In this document: positions 46,264-55,013 of the stretch, piece after piece
Position numbering within the stretch: position 1 is the first letter of the stretch
Layout of the letters: every line of letters begins with the position of its first letter
Source: Pseudomonadales bacterium
GTDB lineage: Bacteria > Pseudomonadota > Gammaproteobacteria > Pseudomonadales > Azotimanducaceae
NCBI GenBank assembly: GCA_019090615.1
Contig: JAHRVQ010000049.1
Coordinates: 62,001-126,000 of the forward strand
Direction of reading: 5' to 3'
DNA: 64,000 bases
Translations under genes and position numbers: made by a program
The notes under the pieces: generated by a model
What the model saw: the letters and a program-made list of their open reading frames with translations, nothing else
Told to the model about the DNA's origin: nothing
Database searches by the model: none

Positions 46264-47178
46264 ATGAAACTTGCCGTAGAGTTCCCCTCAGTCAGTTATC
46301 GAGAAGGGCCAGAAGGGGTGATCAAGTTGGCTAAGGCTGTTGAGCAAATAGGCTTTGATCAGCTGGATATGTTTGACCATGTGGTAATGGGTTACCCCAC
46401 AGAAACTCGCCGAGCACCCATGTATCCTCCTCAGATGCCAATAATGGAAGCGCTAATGACACTGTCATTTGTTGCTGCTGCCACCACCCAGATTGGACTG
46501 GGAACAGAGGTGCTGATTCTGCCCCAGCGGAGTCCGACGCTTACTGCTAAACAGGTGAGTACCTTGGATATTTTGTCCGGCGGACGGGTGCGCCTTGGGG
46601 TAGGTGTCGGCTGGCAAGAGGCCGAATATGACGCCCTGGGGGAGAGCTTTACTACTCGCGGCAAACGTATGGATGAAGCAATAAAGTTATTGCGACAATA
46701 TTGGGGTGATGAACGTATCGATGCTAATTCCGAGTTTTATCAGTTTGAGGCCATTGCCATGGAGCCAAAACCCCCTCAGGGTGCGGACCTGCCAATCTGG
46801 GTTGGTGGTCACTCGGCACGGGCATTGCGGCGGGTAGGTGAATTGGGTGATGGTTGGTTGGGAACGTCGTTTCTAACCAGTGAACAACTGGTAAAGGCAA
46901 AACAGACCATTATTCAACACGCAGAAAAGGCTGGCCGAGATCCTGCTAAGTTAGGTTTTCAAATGATGCTGGATGGTCCGCCGAAAGATGAGGAAGGTAA
47001 AAAGTTTTATTCAAATCTGGATCTGGTGGTGGCCACGGCAGAAAAGAATCATAATCTGGGGTTTGAGTGGTTGACCATTAATATGACGGCAATCTTCCAG
47101 TCTGGATCCAGGAGCATTGATGCCCTGATTGATACATTGGGTAATATTCATGATCGTATTCGCGCTGAATTGGGCTGA
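46264..47178 (+). CDS. LLM-class F420-dependent-type oxidoreductase (TIGR03619-like)
   Basis: A 304-residue protein with VKLAVEFPSVSY-like N-terminus, QLDMFDHVVMGYP, TQIGLGTEVLILPQRSPT, GRVRLGVGVGWQEAEYDALG and LPIWVGGHSARALRR, the arrangement seen in the LLM genes at 1919 and 3053. It has a clear AGGGAGA site 6 nt upstream. About 115 nt after its stop a carboxylesterase gene starts on the same strand; a joint role is possible but not shown. Fifth LLM gene in the window. Confidence 0.87.
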   Translation: MKLAVEFPSVSYREGPEGVIKLAKAVEQIGFDQLDMFDHVVMGYPTETRRAPMYPPQMPIMEALMTLSFVAAATTQIGLGTEVLILPQRSPTLTAKQVSTLDILSGGRVRLGVGVGWQEAEYDALGESFTTRGKRMDEAIKLLRQYWGDERIDANSEFYQFEAIAMEPKPPQGADLPIWVGGHSARALRRVGELGDGWLGTSFLTSEQLVKAKQTIIQHAEKAGRDPAKLGFQMMLDGPPKDEEGKKFYSNLDLVVATAEKNHNLGFEWLTINMTAIFQSGSRSIDALIDTLGNIHDRIRAELG

Positions 47179-47293
47179 TTTGTGGTTGGCTGCATGAATG
47201 TGCCACTATCCGTCCTGTCTGATTAAGCAATTAGCTGATCTAAAAAACATTCTAATCTGTTAATCCAAATTTAATAATTTACAGGGGTATCAC

Positions 47294-48838
47294 ATGGGCG
47301 GGACATCAAAGAGTCCGATAGTAGACACAAGTTGCGGCAAAATTCAGGGTGTACAACGCGATGGTATTGCGGCGTTTAAAGGTATTCCTTATGCTGCCCC
47401 GCCAGTAGGTGAGCGACGCTGGCTGCCACCTGCTGATCCCACCCCCTGGAGCGGAGTTCGAGTTGCTACTGAATATGGCAAATGGGCGCTGCAAAATAAA
47501 TCCGATATGGATGCAATCATGGGTGCCGAGCAGGGCCAGCAGGCAGAAGACTGTCTAAGTCTCAATGTCTGGACGCCAGGTCTTGATAATGCCAAACGGC
47601 CGGTGATGGTGTGGCTACATGGCGGTGGTTTCACCATCGGTGCAGGTAGTCAGGGTGTTTATGAAGGTGTTAGCCTGGCCAACCACGGCGATCTGGTAGT
47701 AGTAACGATCAATTATCGATTAGGGGTGATGGGTTTTGTTAATCTAAATGAAGTGACCAACGGCAAGATTCCGTCAACTGGCAATGAAGGTTTACTGGAT
47801 CAGATCAAAGCACTGCAATGGGTGCAAAGTAATATTTCAGCTTTTGGTGGCGATGTTAACAACGTGACTATTTTTGGCGAATCAGCAGGTGGTATGAGTG
47901 TTGGTTCGTTGTTGGCGATGCCTGCGGCAACCGGTTTATTCCATAAGGCAATTCCACAATCGGGGGCCTGTCATACTGCAGCGCCATTGGCGACGGGTAT
48001 CAAGGTAGGTGAGGCACTATTAAAAATCACCGGGTTTGATGCTGATGGCCTGCGCAATGCAAGCAGTGAAGAGTTAAAGAAAGCTCAGCGCCGCATTGAA
48101 GCTGGTAGAGTAGAGGGCTATCCCCTGTCTGTGTTGGGTGGTTTGCCGCTGAGGCCAGTGGTGGATGGTAAGGTATTACCCAATAGCCCAATTGATGCCG
48201 TAAGTAACGGCGTTGCCGCAGATATAGCCATAATGGCCGGCAGTACGTTAGATGAGTGGCGGCTTTTTGGTGCTATGCAACCGGCTATTAGAAAGCTGGA
48301 TGAGGACGGCATGAAAAAACGTTTAAGTTTCTTGATGCCAGAAGATCAAATTGACGCACTTGTGACGGCTTATCAGACAGGATTGAGTAGCAGAGACATT
48401 GAGCCAACAGCGTCTGAAGTGTTTATGGCAATTCAAACAGATCGGATTTTTCGTATGCCTGGCATTCGATTATTAGAACAACAGGCGAAGCATAATAAAC
48501 AGGTATTCAGCTACTTATTCGACTGGCCGTCACCGGCAGCCAGAGGTGCGTTGAAAGCCTGTCATGCGATTGAGCTGGCCTATGTTTTTGGTACCCATGG
48601 TAAACCTGGTGCTGCGAAATTCTACGGCCAGGGTGAGGCCGCGCAGTTACTGGCCGAAACGACCATGACTGGCTGGGCTAATTTTGCCCGTGATGGCGAT
48701 CCAGGTTGGCAGGCTTATGATGTTGCTGACCGAATGACTCAGGTACTAGGCGAGCGTTGTTATATGCAACAGGCACCGCTGGAAATTGAGCGTGCTGCAT
48801 GGGACGATATTGAGGATGCCTGCCTCGGGTCTTTATAA
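47294..48838 (+). CDS. Carboxylesterase type B
   Basis: A 514-residue serine esterase. It has GIPYAAPPVGERRW, EDCLSLNVW, the oxyanion HGGGF, and the nucleophile Ser197 in FGESAGGMS; KACHAIELAYVFG carries the usual His. No signal peptide was recognised, so it is likely cytoplasmic. It would hydrolyse carboxylic esters or lactones, such as products of the BVMOs; this link is inferred. A good terminator follows. Confidence 0.95.
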   Translation: MGGTSKSPIVDTSCGKIQGVQRDGIAAFKGIPYAAPPVGERRWLPPADPTPWSGVRVATEYGKWALQNKSDMDAIMGAEQGQQAEDCLSLNVWTPGLDNAKRPVMVWLHGGGFTIGAGSQGVYEGVSLANHGDLVVVTINYRLGVMGFVNLNEVTNGKIPSTGNEGLLDQIKALQWVQSNISAFGGDVNNVTIFGESAGGMSVGSLLAMPAATGLFHKAIPQSGACHTAAPLATGIKVGEALLKITGFDADGLRNASSEELKKAQRRIEAGRVEGYPLSVLGGLPLRPVVDGKVLPNSPIDAVSNGVAADIAIMAGSTLDEWRLFGAMQPAIRKLDEDGMKKRLSFLMPEDQIDALVTAYQTGLSSRDIEPTASEVFMAIQTDRIFRMPGIRLLEQQAKHNKQVFSYLFDWPSPAARGALKACHAIELAYVFGTHGKPGAAKFYGQGEAAQLLAETTMTGWANFARDGDPGWQAYDVADRMTQVLGERCYMQQAPLEIERAAWDDIEDACLGSL

Positions 48839-48867
48839 ATAGAAGGAAACAGGCCTTAGTCAGACGC

Positions 48868-48889
48868 CCCTGCCTGAACGCTGGCAGGG
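48868..48889 (+). terminator. Intrinsic terminator after carboxylesterase
   Basis: CCCTGCC (48868-48874) pairs with GGCAGGG (48883-48889) over an 8-nt loop, followed by a T-rich tract (TCTTGTATTGTTTG). Confidence 0.7.
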
Positions 48890-48932
48890 TCTTGTATTGT
48901 TTGTTGTTTGAAATTTTTGCGGAGTGTTGTTT

Positions 48933-50234
48933 ATGTTTTATGGCTGGAAGTTGTTGGTCGCTTTATGTGCAATATATTTTCTGACCACGGGCTTCGTGTT
49001 CTATGGCTTCAGCGTCATTATGCCGGCCATGATAGAGGATCTTGGCTGGACGCTTACCGAAGCAAGCCTGGGGTTCTCTCTGTTATTCCTAATGCCTGGG
49101 CTTTCTGGGCCATTGGTGGCGCTGTTGATTGGGCGCCTGGGGGCCAGATTCACCATGACACTTGGCGGCCTGTTGGCAGCAGCAGGCGCAGTCAGTATGT
49201 ATTTTATGACAAGCCTTACGCAATACTATATTAGTATAGGTCCGCTGATTGGTTTTGGCGTTGCGATGCAGACTATTATACCTGGTACTCAGGTGCTTGC
49301 TAACTGGTTTGCTAACCGGCGGGCGTTGGCGCTGGGGGTATTTATGGCCATGGGTGGTGCTGGGGCATTTGTTGCAGCGCCAGCTTTTTCTTATTTGCTG
49401 GAGGTAACTGGTAACTGGCGAATTGCCTGGTTGGTGATGGCCGCCGCTACTTTAACCAGTTCTGTTCTGGCGTTGTTTGTGGTCCGTGATCGACCAGAAG
49501 ATATGGGTACTGTGATTGATGGTGGCGAGCAGGAAAATATTAGCGCAGAGACAGAAAAGGTTACGCCTAAGGCGGTAAATAAATCGGTGTATAAGACGTT
49601 AAAGTCATGGCAGCTAAAAGATGCGGTTCGAACAGCGTCGTTCTGGATTATTGTTGCTGCAGCGTCCATGGTGGTATTGGGCCAGACCATTGTCAGCAGT
49701 CAGGGTATGATTCATTTGATCGACCTGGGCATACCGTCTGTAATTGCTGGTGGTGTGCTTGGCACAGTGGGTATGTTGAGTGCCTGTGGCCGACTGTTTA
49801 CCGGTTTTGTCGGTGATAACTATGACCCAAGGTATATGTTGGCGGGTGGCCTGGTTTTAGAATTGTTGGCTTTGATTTTATTTAATTATGCGGATTCGGT
49901 GACTTTGGCTTATGTCTTTGCGGTTATTTTTGGCGCAGGTAACGGCATGGCTATTGTTGCCAGTCCGGCCCTGGTTGTAAATTATTTTGGCAATGAAAAT
50001 TATGCCTCGATGATTGGCCTACGTGGGCTGATTATTACCCCTATTGCCGCTTCAGGGCCGTTGATTGCCGCCAGTAGCTTCGAGGCAACTGGCAGCTATT
50101 CAAGCGTTTTTATGGGTTTTGCGGTCGTTGCAATGATACCGATTGTGGTAGTAATGTTGATGCGGCCACCACAACAAAAATTAGCCCAGGAAGTTGTGAC
50201 AGTAGCGGTGTCGCAGGCAGAAAAAGTTGATTAA
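48933..50234 (+). CDS. MFS transporter
   Basis: 433 residues from the ATG at 48933 (FYGWKLLVALC), with a GGAG site 8 nt upstream; a GTG at 48924 overlaps that site. Twelve predicted helices, with a long hydrophilic loop near residues 195-235 and a typical GLSGPLVALLIGRLGAR A-type motif. The FYGW start is common in the oxalate/formate antiporter-like MFS group. Probably imports an organic acid or other catabolic substrate. Its stop overlaps that of the convergent MATE gene by 3 nt. Confidence 0.9.
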   Translation: MFYGWKLLVALCAIYFLTTGFVFYGFSVIMPAMIEDLGWTLTEASLGFSLLFLMPGLSGPLVALLIGRLGARFTMTLGGLLAAAGAVSMYFMTSLTQYYISIGPLIGFGVAMQTIIPGTQVLANWFANRRALALGVFMAMGGAGAFVAAPAFSYLLEVTGNWRIAWLVMAAATLTSSVLALFVVRDRPEDMGTVIDGGEQENISAETEKVTPKAVNKSVYKTLKSWQLKDAVRTASFWIIVAAASMVVLGQTIVSSQGMIHLIDLGIPSVIAGGVLGTVGMLSACGRLFTGFVGDNYDPRYMLAGGLVLELLALILFNYADSVTLAYVFAVIFGAGNGMAIVASPALVVNYFGNENYASMIGLRGLIITPIAASGPLIAASSFEATGSYSSVFMGFAVVAMIPIVVVMLMRPPQQKLAQEVVTVAVSQAEKVD

Positions 50235-51628
50235 ATTGACTCAGTTGAAGACGCGGCTATTCGTTGGTCGCGTTGCCGGCGAATAATGATCGTGCTCCAT
50301 AAAACGGCAACTACCCCCATCAGTACATTAGTGGCGGCGGTTGCGACAAATACGCCGATATAACCATAGAAATGACTTGCTAGCATTGCCAGTGGAATAT
50401 AGACCACCAGCAGTCGGGCGATGGACAGGAATAACGCGGGAGCTGGTTTTCTGAGCGCATTAAATGTATGCGTGGAAACGTTCATCAGGCCCATAAAACC
50501 AATACTAAAGGGTACGATATATAAAAAGGCAATGCCAGATTCACGTAGTTTGGGGTCATCATTTATCAGTTGGATAAAAAAATCGGCGCCAATCCACATC
50601 AATCCCGCTGCCATAAAGCCCCATATTAAACAGGCAATGTAGCAGCTGCGCAGGGTTTCAAATACCCGCTGGTATTGCCCTGCGCCCCAATTCTGCCCAA
50701 CCAGTGGTACGACACTTGCGGCGATACCTATTACCACCATTGCTACCACCGCTTCAATACGGCTGGCGACCCCGAAACCTGCCACCACGGTATTGCAGTA
50801 GCCCGCTATCAACCAGGTAACCACTGCCGCTGAGAGTGGTTGAATCATATTGGTAGCGGCAGCAGGAATACCGACATGGAGGATGTTGTAGCTTGATTGG
50901 GTGAACGAGTTTAAGGTTGGCCGAAGTAATTTTTCTTGCCAGATAAACCACAGGCTGGCTAATAATATCTGGCAAATTGAAGCAACTACAAAAGCCCAGG
51001 CGGCACCAACGATGCCCATTGCAGGTAAGCCAAACCAGCCAAAAATTAGAAAGGGTCCCAACAATACCTGTATTGCAGGACCTAAGGTCATTATATAGCC
51101 AGGAAATAGCGCATTACCAAAAGCTCTGATCATGCCGTTAGAGGTCATGGCAAGCCCCATCATTGGGAAGCCAATTAACCATACCTGCATATAATCAATA
51201 GTTAGTTCTAGCACTCGGCCCGATGCGCCTAACGAAGAAAAAATTAGTGGCCCAAACCATTGGGCGACAAAGGCGAGAAAGATGGTGAAGATAATGACTA
51301 ATAAATAGCAATGGTTGATTAAAAGCGCTGCCTGTTCGCGCAGTTTTTTGCCCATTGCCTGGGCAATTAGAGATGCTGCGCCCATGCCAATACCTCGGGC
51401 CAGGGCATTCAATGACATGGCGACGGGGAAAGTGAAGGTAATTGCCGCCAGCTCATCCTTACCCACCATGCCAAGATAAAAGACCTCAATGAGGCCTCCC
51501 AGAGTCATGGCTAGAAATGCGAAAATCATGACAGACGATAGTTTGAAAATATGTCTGTTGACAGAACCCTGGGTATAGCCGCCGGCGTTGTTGGGCGGTT
51601 TATTGCCGGTAGGTTTTATTTGATTCAA
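50231..51628 (-). CDS. MATE family efflux transporter
   Basis: A 465-residue protein with about 12 membrane helices in two related halves. LGGLIEVFYLGMVGKDELAA in the first half and VGQNWGAGQYQRV in the second are family features of multidrug and toxic compound extrusion proteins. It would export cationic or aromatic compounds using a Na+ or H+ gradient. Convergent with the MFS gene; the two stop codons overlap. Confidence 0.93.
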   Translation of the reverse strand: MNQIKPTGNKPPNNAGGYTQGSVNRHIFKLSSVMIFAFLAMTLGGLIEVFYLGMVGKDELAAITFTFPVAMSLNALARGIGMGAASLIAQAMGKKLREQAALLINHCYLLVIIFTIFLAFVAQWFGPLIFSSLGASGRVLELTIDYMQVWLIGFPMMGLAMTSNGMIRAFGNALFPGYIMTLGPAIQVLLGPFLIFGWFGLPAMGIVGAAWAFVVASICQILLASLWFIWQEKLLRPTLNSFTQSSYNILHVGIPAAATNMIQPLSAAVVTWLIAGYCNTVVAGFGVASRIEAVVAMVVIGIAASVVPLVGQNWGAGQYQRVFETLRSCYIACLIWGFMAAGLMWIGADFFIQLINDDPKLRESGIAFLYIVPFSIGFMGLMNVSTHTFNALRKPAPALFLSIARLLVVYIPLAMLASHFYGYIGVFVATAATNVLMGVVAVLWSTIIIRRQRDQRIAASSTESI

Positions 51629-51747
51629 TCCGCAGCTCCATAAGTGTTCGGCGTCGGTTCATCTTTGAGTCATTGTTTGAGTTAGCGTTTTACCCGACGC
51701 CGAAATAATCTCCTGGCAAAATAGCGGCATTTGTTGGCCAGGCGATT

Positions 51748-51787
51748 GGCTTAAAAGCCTGATTAACGGCTTAAAAGCCTGATTGCT
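51748..51787 (+). repeat. 20-bp duplication after CaiB gene
   Basis: A 20-bp unit starting GGCTTAAAAGCCTGATT occurs twice, 8 nt beyond the end of the leftward CaiB gene. Each unit has a short GGCTT/AAGCC inverted repeat, and together with AAAAGC they could form terminator-like hairpins. Confidence 0.85.
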
Positions 51788-51794
51788 CAGCTTT

Positions 51795-52997
51795 TTAATC
51801 GGCAACCTGTGTTGCTAATTGAGTATTGATTGCGCCACTAGATGCGAGTTCTGTGATCGATGCTTTGTCGTAACCCAGTTCGCCCAGTACCATTGCGGTA
51901 TGTTCGCCTATATCTGGCGCCTGCAGTAGCGCGGGTTGGTCGGCGATTTTTGCATTTCCCGGAATTTCTGCAATGGGTATATTGCCAACACCTGGATACT
52001 CATACCAGTAAAACGCCCCTATTTGTTCGGTTTGTTTGTGATGCATGAAATCGTCATAGGTATTAATACGTTCATGTAATAAACGGATGGTCCTAAACCG
52101 TTCGCAAAGTTCTTCGCAGCTTAGTTTGGCGGCAGCGGCGGCTAATGGCTCATCAATCATAGCGCGGTTCTGGTACCTTAATTTTGCTGTCTGTAATTTC
52201 GGGTTGTCGCCTAGTTCAGCCAGGCCAAGGGCTTCAACGAGGGGTTTAAACTCTCGATCAAAAAGCACTGTGGCTACTACAAAACCGTCAGTAGCCTGAA
52301 ATGTAGCTGAGGGATAGGCCAGTGGTTCGCCTTTTTTTGGTTGCAGGGCCTGGGTCGCGATATTAATGTTCTGGAATGCCGCTGCTGTTTGCAACAGACT
52401 ATTATCTATATGCCGACCTTTGTTTTCTTTAGTTCTTGCCCATAGGGCGGCTTGTATGGCCTGCACGTTATAGAGCGCGGCAGAGAAATCAACTAGTAGT
52501 AACGTCGATCGATGGGGTAGTCCGTCCATACCCTTGTTGCCGGCCATGAAACCGGAGAATGCCTGCATAACCCCGTCAGTGCCGGGACGTTCGGCGAAAT
52601 CACCGGTTTGACCGAAGCCTGAAACCGATAAATAAATAATTTTGGGGTTTATTTTACTCACCGCTTCGTAGCTAAAGCCCAGCCGTTTACTTATCCCAGG
52701 GCGAAAATTTTCGATAAAGACATCAGCAGTTTCTAGCAGACGGTTAAGTATTTCAGCGCCTTTTTCATTTTTTAAATCAAGACAGATGCTACGTTTACCC
52801 AGATTGACAAGTAGCGAAACGATGGTTTGATTACCTTCGTAGGATTTGCCGATATCACGGCTAAGATCACCTCGTTCTGGCTCCACCTTAATCACATCCG
52901 CGCCGAGGCGGGCAAACATGGATCCTGCGTAAGGCCCTGCAATAGCCTGGCTCATATCGACGACACGCAGGCCCTTATATGGTTGATCGTAACTCAT
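51795..52997 (-). CDS. CaiB/BaiF (class III) CoA-transferase, paralogue of the 35331 gene
   Basis: 400 residues from the ATG at 52997 (GGGAG site upstream), the same length as its paralogue. It shares GLRVVDMSQAIAGPYAGS, RLGADVIKVEPERGD, NLGKRSICLDLK and ERPGTDGVMQAFSG with the catalytic Asp. Both C-termini share IGAFYWYEYPGVGNIP-like segments. CoA transfer to a carboxylic acid, acceptor unknown. It is followed by a 20-bp duplication. Confidence 0.93.
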   Translation of the reverse strand: MSYDQPYKGLRVVDMSQAIAGPYAGSMFARLGADVIKVEPERGDLSRDIGKSYEGNQTIVSLLVNLGKRSICLDLKNEKGAEILNRLLETADVFIENFRPGISKRLGFSYEAVSKINPKIIYLSVSGFGQTGDFAERPGTDGVMQAFSGFMAGNKGMDGLPHRSTLLLVDFSAALYNVQAIQAALWARTKENKGRHIDNSLLQTAAAFQNINIATQALQPKKGEPLAYPSATFQATDGFVVATVLFDREFKPLVEALGLAELGDNPKLQTAKLRYQNRAMIDEPLAAAAAKLSCEELCERFRTIRLLHERINTYDDFMHHKQTEQIGAFYWYEYPGVGNIPIAEIPGNAKIADQPALLQAPDIGEHTAMVLGELGYDKASITELASSGAINTQLATQVAD

Positions 52998-53191
52998 GTG
53001 TTTCTCCCTATGGAACTGTGGCCTTGTGTACAAGGCGAAAATATCTTCTTACGACGAGCAAATGAGATGCCTGCCGGGAACCAGCGTAACAAAATCAGCG
53101 GGAGAAGGGCACTCTGTCAGCTACCGAGTCTCTGTACTTTTGTGTTCTGTGTGGTGCTCTATGTGTTTTGTAGCCTTGTCCTGATGGTGCA

Positions 53192-53728
53192 TCAGCCGCA
53201 ATCTTTTAATAAGCTTTGCATTTTGTTGAGGCCAAGCGCCTGTAAACGTTTAATATTTGTTGACGGTATTTCTTCCACACTGGGAAAAGCATTAATGGCC
53301 TGCTCGAGGCTTTCTTCGCGTAGGATATGCAGCATGGGGTAGGGACTTTTATTGCGGAAATTTTCAATATCAGCCGGTTGAGTGCCGGCATACTGATAAT
53401 CAGGATGAAAACTTGCCACTTGATATACGCCGGTTTTATCAAGTTGCTCAAGCAGCAAATCCACCAGATCAAGAAATTGATTGTAGATGTAAAAATCTGT
53501 TAGTACATGCGGATGAATTAACAGCGTGGTTGCTACTAAAGGGTTTTGATCAAGGTAATTAAATTCATCGTTGAGCGCCATTAATAAAGCTGAATCTGTT
53601 GCCGCCTCGGTTATACGGTAACGCAGTGATTTATCCCTGACTACCTGTTCGGCGAAGGGGCAGAGCTGTAGCCCCACCACTATCGATTTAATCCAGCGCT
53701 GGGTCGCGGCGAGTATTTGTTTATCCAC
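53192..53728 (-). CDS. DUF1415 family protein
   Basis: A 178-residue protein with RWIKSIVVGLQLCPFAEQV, a TLLIHPHVL segment and a C-terminal IPSTNIKRLQALG. This matches the DUF1415 family, conserved in proteobacteria with no established function. Its start overlaps the end of the preceding alpha/beta hydrolase by 8 nt, which suggests translational coupling and shared expression. Confidence 0.88.
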   Translation of the reverse strand: MDKQILAATQRWIKSIVVGLQLCPFAEQVVRDKSLRYRITEAATDSALLMALNDEFNYLDQNPLVATTLLIHPHVLTDFYIYNQFLDLVDLLLEQLDKTGVYQVASFHPDYQYAGTQPADIENFRNKSPYPMLHILREESLEQAINAFPSVEEIPSTNIKRLQALGLNKMQSLLKDCG

Positions 53729-54689
53729 TTTGATTCTGACAAACAGCTTCGAGATAGGGCAGGACAGCGGCTAGAAACCCAACGGTATTTTGTGACGCTA
53801 CGTTGTGCCCGCAATCTGGCACAGTAATCATTTGGCCTTTGGGTAATGCGTTAACAAATCGGTCGGCTGCATCCTGAACCAGCACATTGGAATCGCCACC
53901 ACGGATGATCAGCACAGGTAGATGTAGTTGTTTGAGCTCTTCAAGGCTGGGCGTGCCCAGCAGGCTGCTTGTATTTTTGTCAGTTTCAGGGAAAAAACGC
54001 CGTCGATCATGTTTGGTAACATAGCGGCCGTCTGCGCGTCGGAGCAAATTATATTTGATGGTTCGCTCGATATGTTCGCGGGTTCGATAAGGGTCATATT
54101 CTTCCACCCGGTCAAGAAATTCCTCTAGATTGTCAAATTCCAGGTTGCGGCCAACAAATTCCCTGATCATTTTGGTGCCTAGTTGGTTAACCTCTGGGCC
54201 AATATCAACCACTGTGATAGCTTTTAATAGCGTCGGCTGTTTATTGGCCAGGGTAAGTGTCACCATGCCACCCATCGAATGGCCAATAATAATGGGGTCC
54301 TTGATGTTCAGTTCGGTAATAAAATCTTCCACATCGGCGGCCATTTCGGTCATTGAATAGTGGGCACCTCGACTCCATTCAGAATCTCCGTGACCACGCT
54401 GGTCAAGGGCATAAATATGGTAGTTGGTGGCTAGATGCAGGCTCACCAGGTCCCAGGAATGGGAAGACTGGTTACTACCGTGGAGCAAGATTATATTAGG
54501 TTTGTCGGTATCGCCCCATTCAAGGAAATGGAACCGCTGATGGCGTAAAACGGTATTATGAGATCGGTAGTGGGTATGGTCCGCAAAGGTTATACCCAGG
54601 TCTTTGGCACTTTGTTTCAGACTGTCGAATTCTGCCTGTTGTGACATATCTAGCGGGGTTAAGCTCTGGCTGAAACGATTTAGATACAA
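53721..54689 (-). CDS. Alpha/beta hydrolase
   Basis: A 322-residue alpha/beta hydrolase with oxyanion HGSNQSSHSWD, nucleophile Ser138 in GHSMGGM, and the late GHNVA His region. The Ser nucleophile contrasts with the Asp of the 42785 gene. A TTG start at 54689 follows a GGAGG site closely (4 nt); an ATG at 54647 has no clear site, so the start is uncertain. It would hydrolyse an ester, lactone or C-C bond. Overlaps DUF1415 by 8 nt. Confidence 0.87.
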   Translation of the reverse strand: MYLNRFSQSLTPLDMSQQAEFDSLKQSAKDLGITFADHTHYRSHNTVLRHQRFHFLEWGDTDKPNIILLHGSNQSSHSWDLVSLHLATNYHIYALDQRGHGDSEWSRGAHYSMTEMAADVEDFITELNIKDPIIIGHSMGGMVTLTLANKQPTLLKAITVVDIGPEVNQLGTKMIREFVGRNLEFDNLEEFLDRVEEYDPYRTREHIERTIKYNLLRRADGRYVTKHDRRRFFPETDKNTSSLLGTPSLEELKQLHLPVLIIRGGDSNVLVQDAADRFVNALPKGQMITVPDCGHNVASQNTVGFLAAVLPYLEAVCQNQSG

Positions 54690-54768
54690 GGGGCCTCCAG
54701 TTTATGCGGCATTATTTTGGTAAGTAATATGAGTAACTATGTTTGTGGTTAAGTGCTTTTTTTTGTCA

Positions 54769-54815
54769 GTGAATCTCTGATTAAGTTCGATTGGTGCTTT
54801 TAACCAAAGATTCAC
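54769..54815. repeat. Inverted-repeat element, copy 3 (CTCTGATTAA family)
   Basis: GTGAATCTCTGATTAA (54769-54784) and TTAACCAAAGATTCAC (54800-54815) pair with two mismatches in 16, over a 15-nt loop. GAATCTCTGATTAAG is shared exactly with the copy at 32749. Confidence 0.7.
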
Positions 54816-54836
54816 TTCATCAAAGGTTCACTTCGG
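54805..54836 (+). repeat. 16-bp imperfect duplication
   Basis: CAAAGATTCACTTCAT is followed directly by CAAAGGTTCACTTCGG (13 of 16 matches). The first unit overlaps the right arm of the inverted repeat. Confidence 0.7.
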
Positions 54837-54917
54837 CAAATAAGTCCAGACGAGCTATCACACCATTAACTATCTGGTGCCTGCCCTATTTTGGCGTTGA
54901 ATCACCTGGAGTATGAA

Positions 54918-55013
54918 CCATTTAGATGATTAGCCGTTTAGACGATTTACCACTTAGACGATTTACCAACTAGACAATTTACCAACTAGACAATTTACCA
55001 ACTAGACAATGAA
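54918..55013 (+). repeat. 16-bp tandem repeat, 6 copies, overlapping a stop codon
   Basis: Six units, drifting from CCATTTAGATGATTAG at the left to CCAACTAGACAATTTA nearest the gene. The rightmost unit includes the TAG stop and last codons of the metallo-hydrolase at 55002, so the array looks like amplification of the gene's own 3' end. Units farther from the gene are more diverged. Confidence 0.92.

Larger units (their letters stand above)
54690..55001. other. Repeat-rich intergenic region
   Basis: 312 nt between two leftward genes, almost all of it repetitive: an inverted-repeat element (54769-54815), a 16-bp duplication (54805-54836) and a six-copy 16-bp array (54918-55013). No gene is supported. 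Confidence 0.7.
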
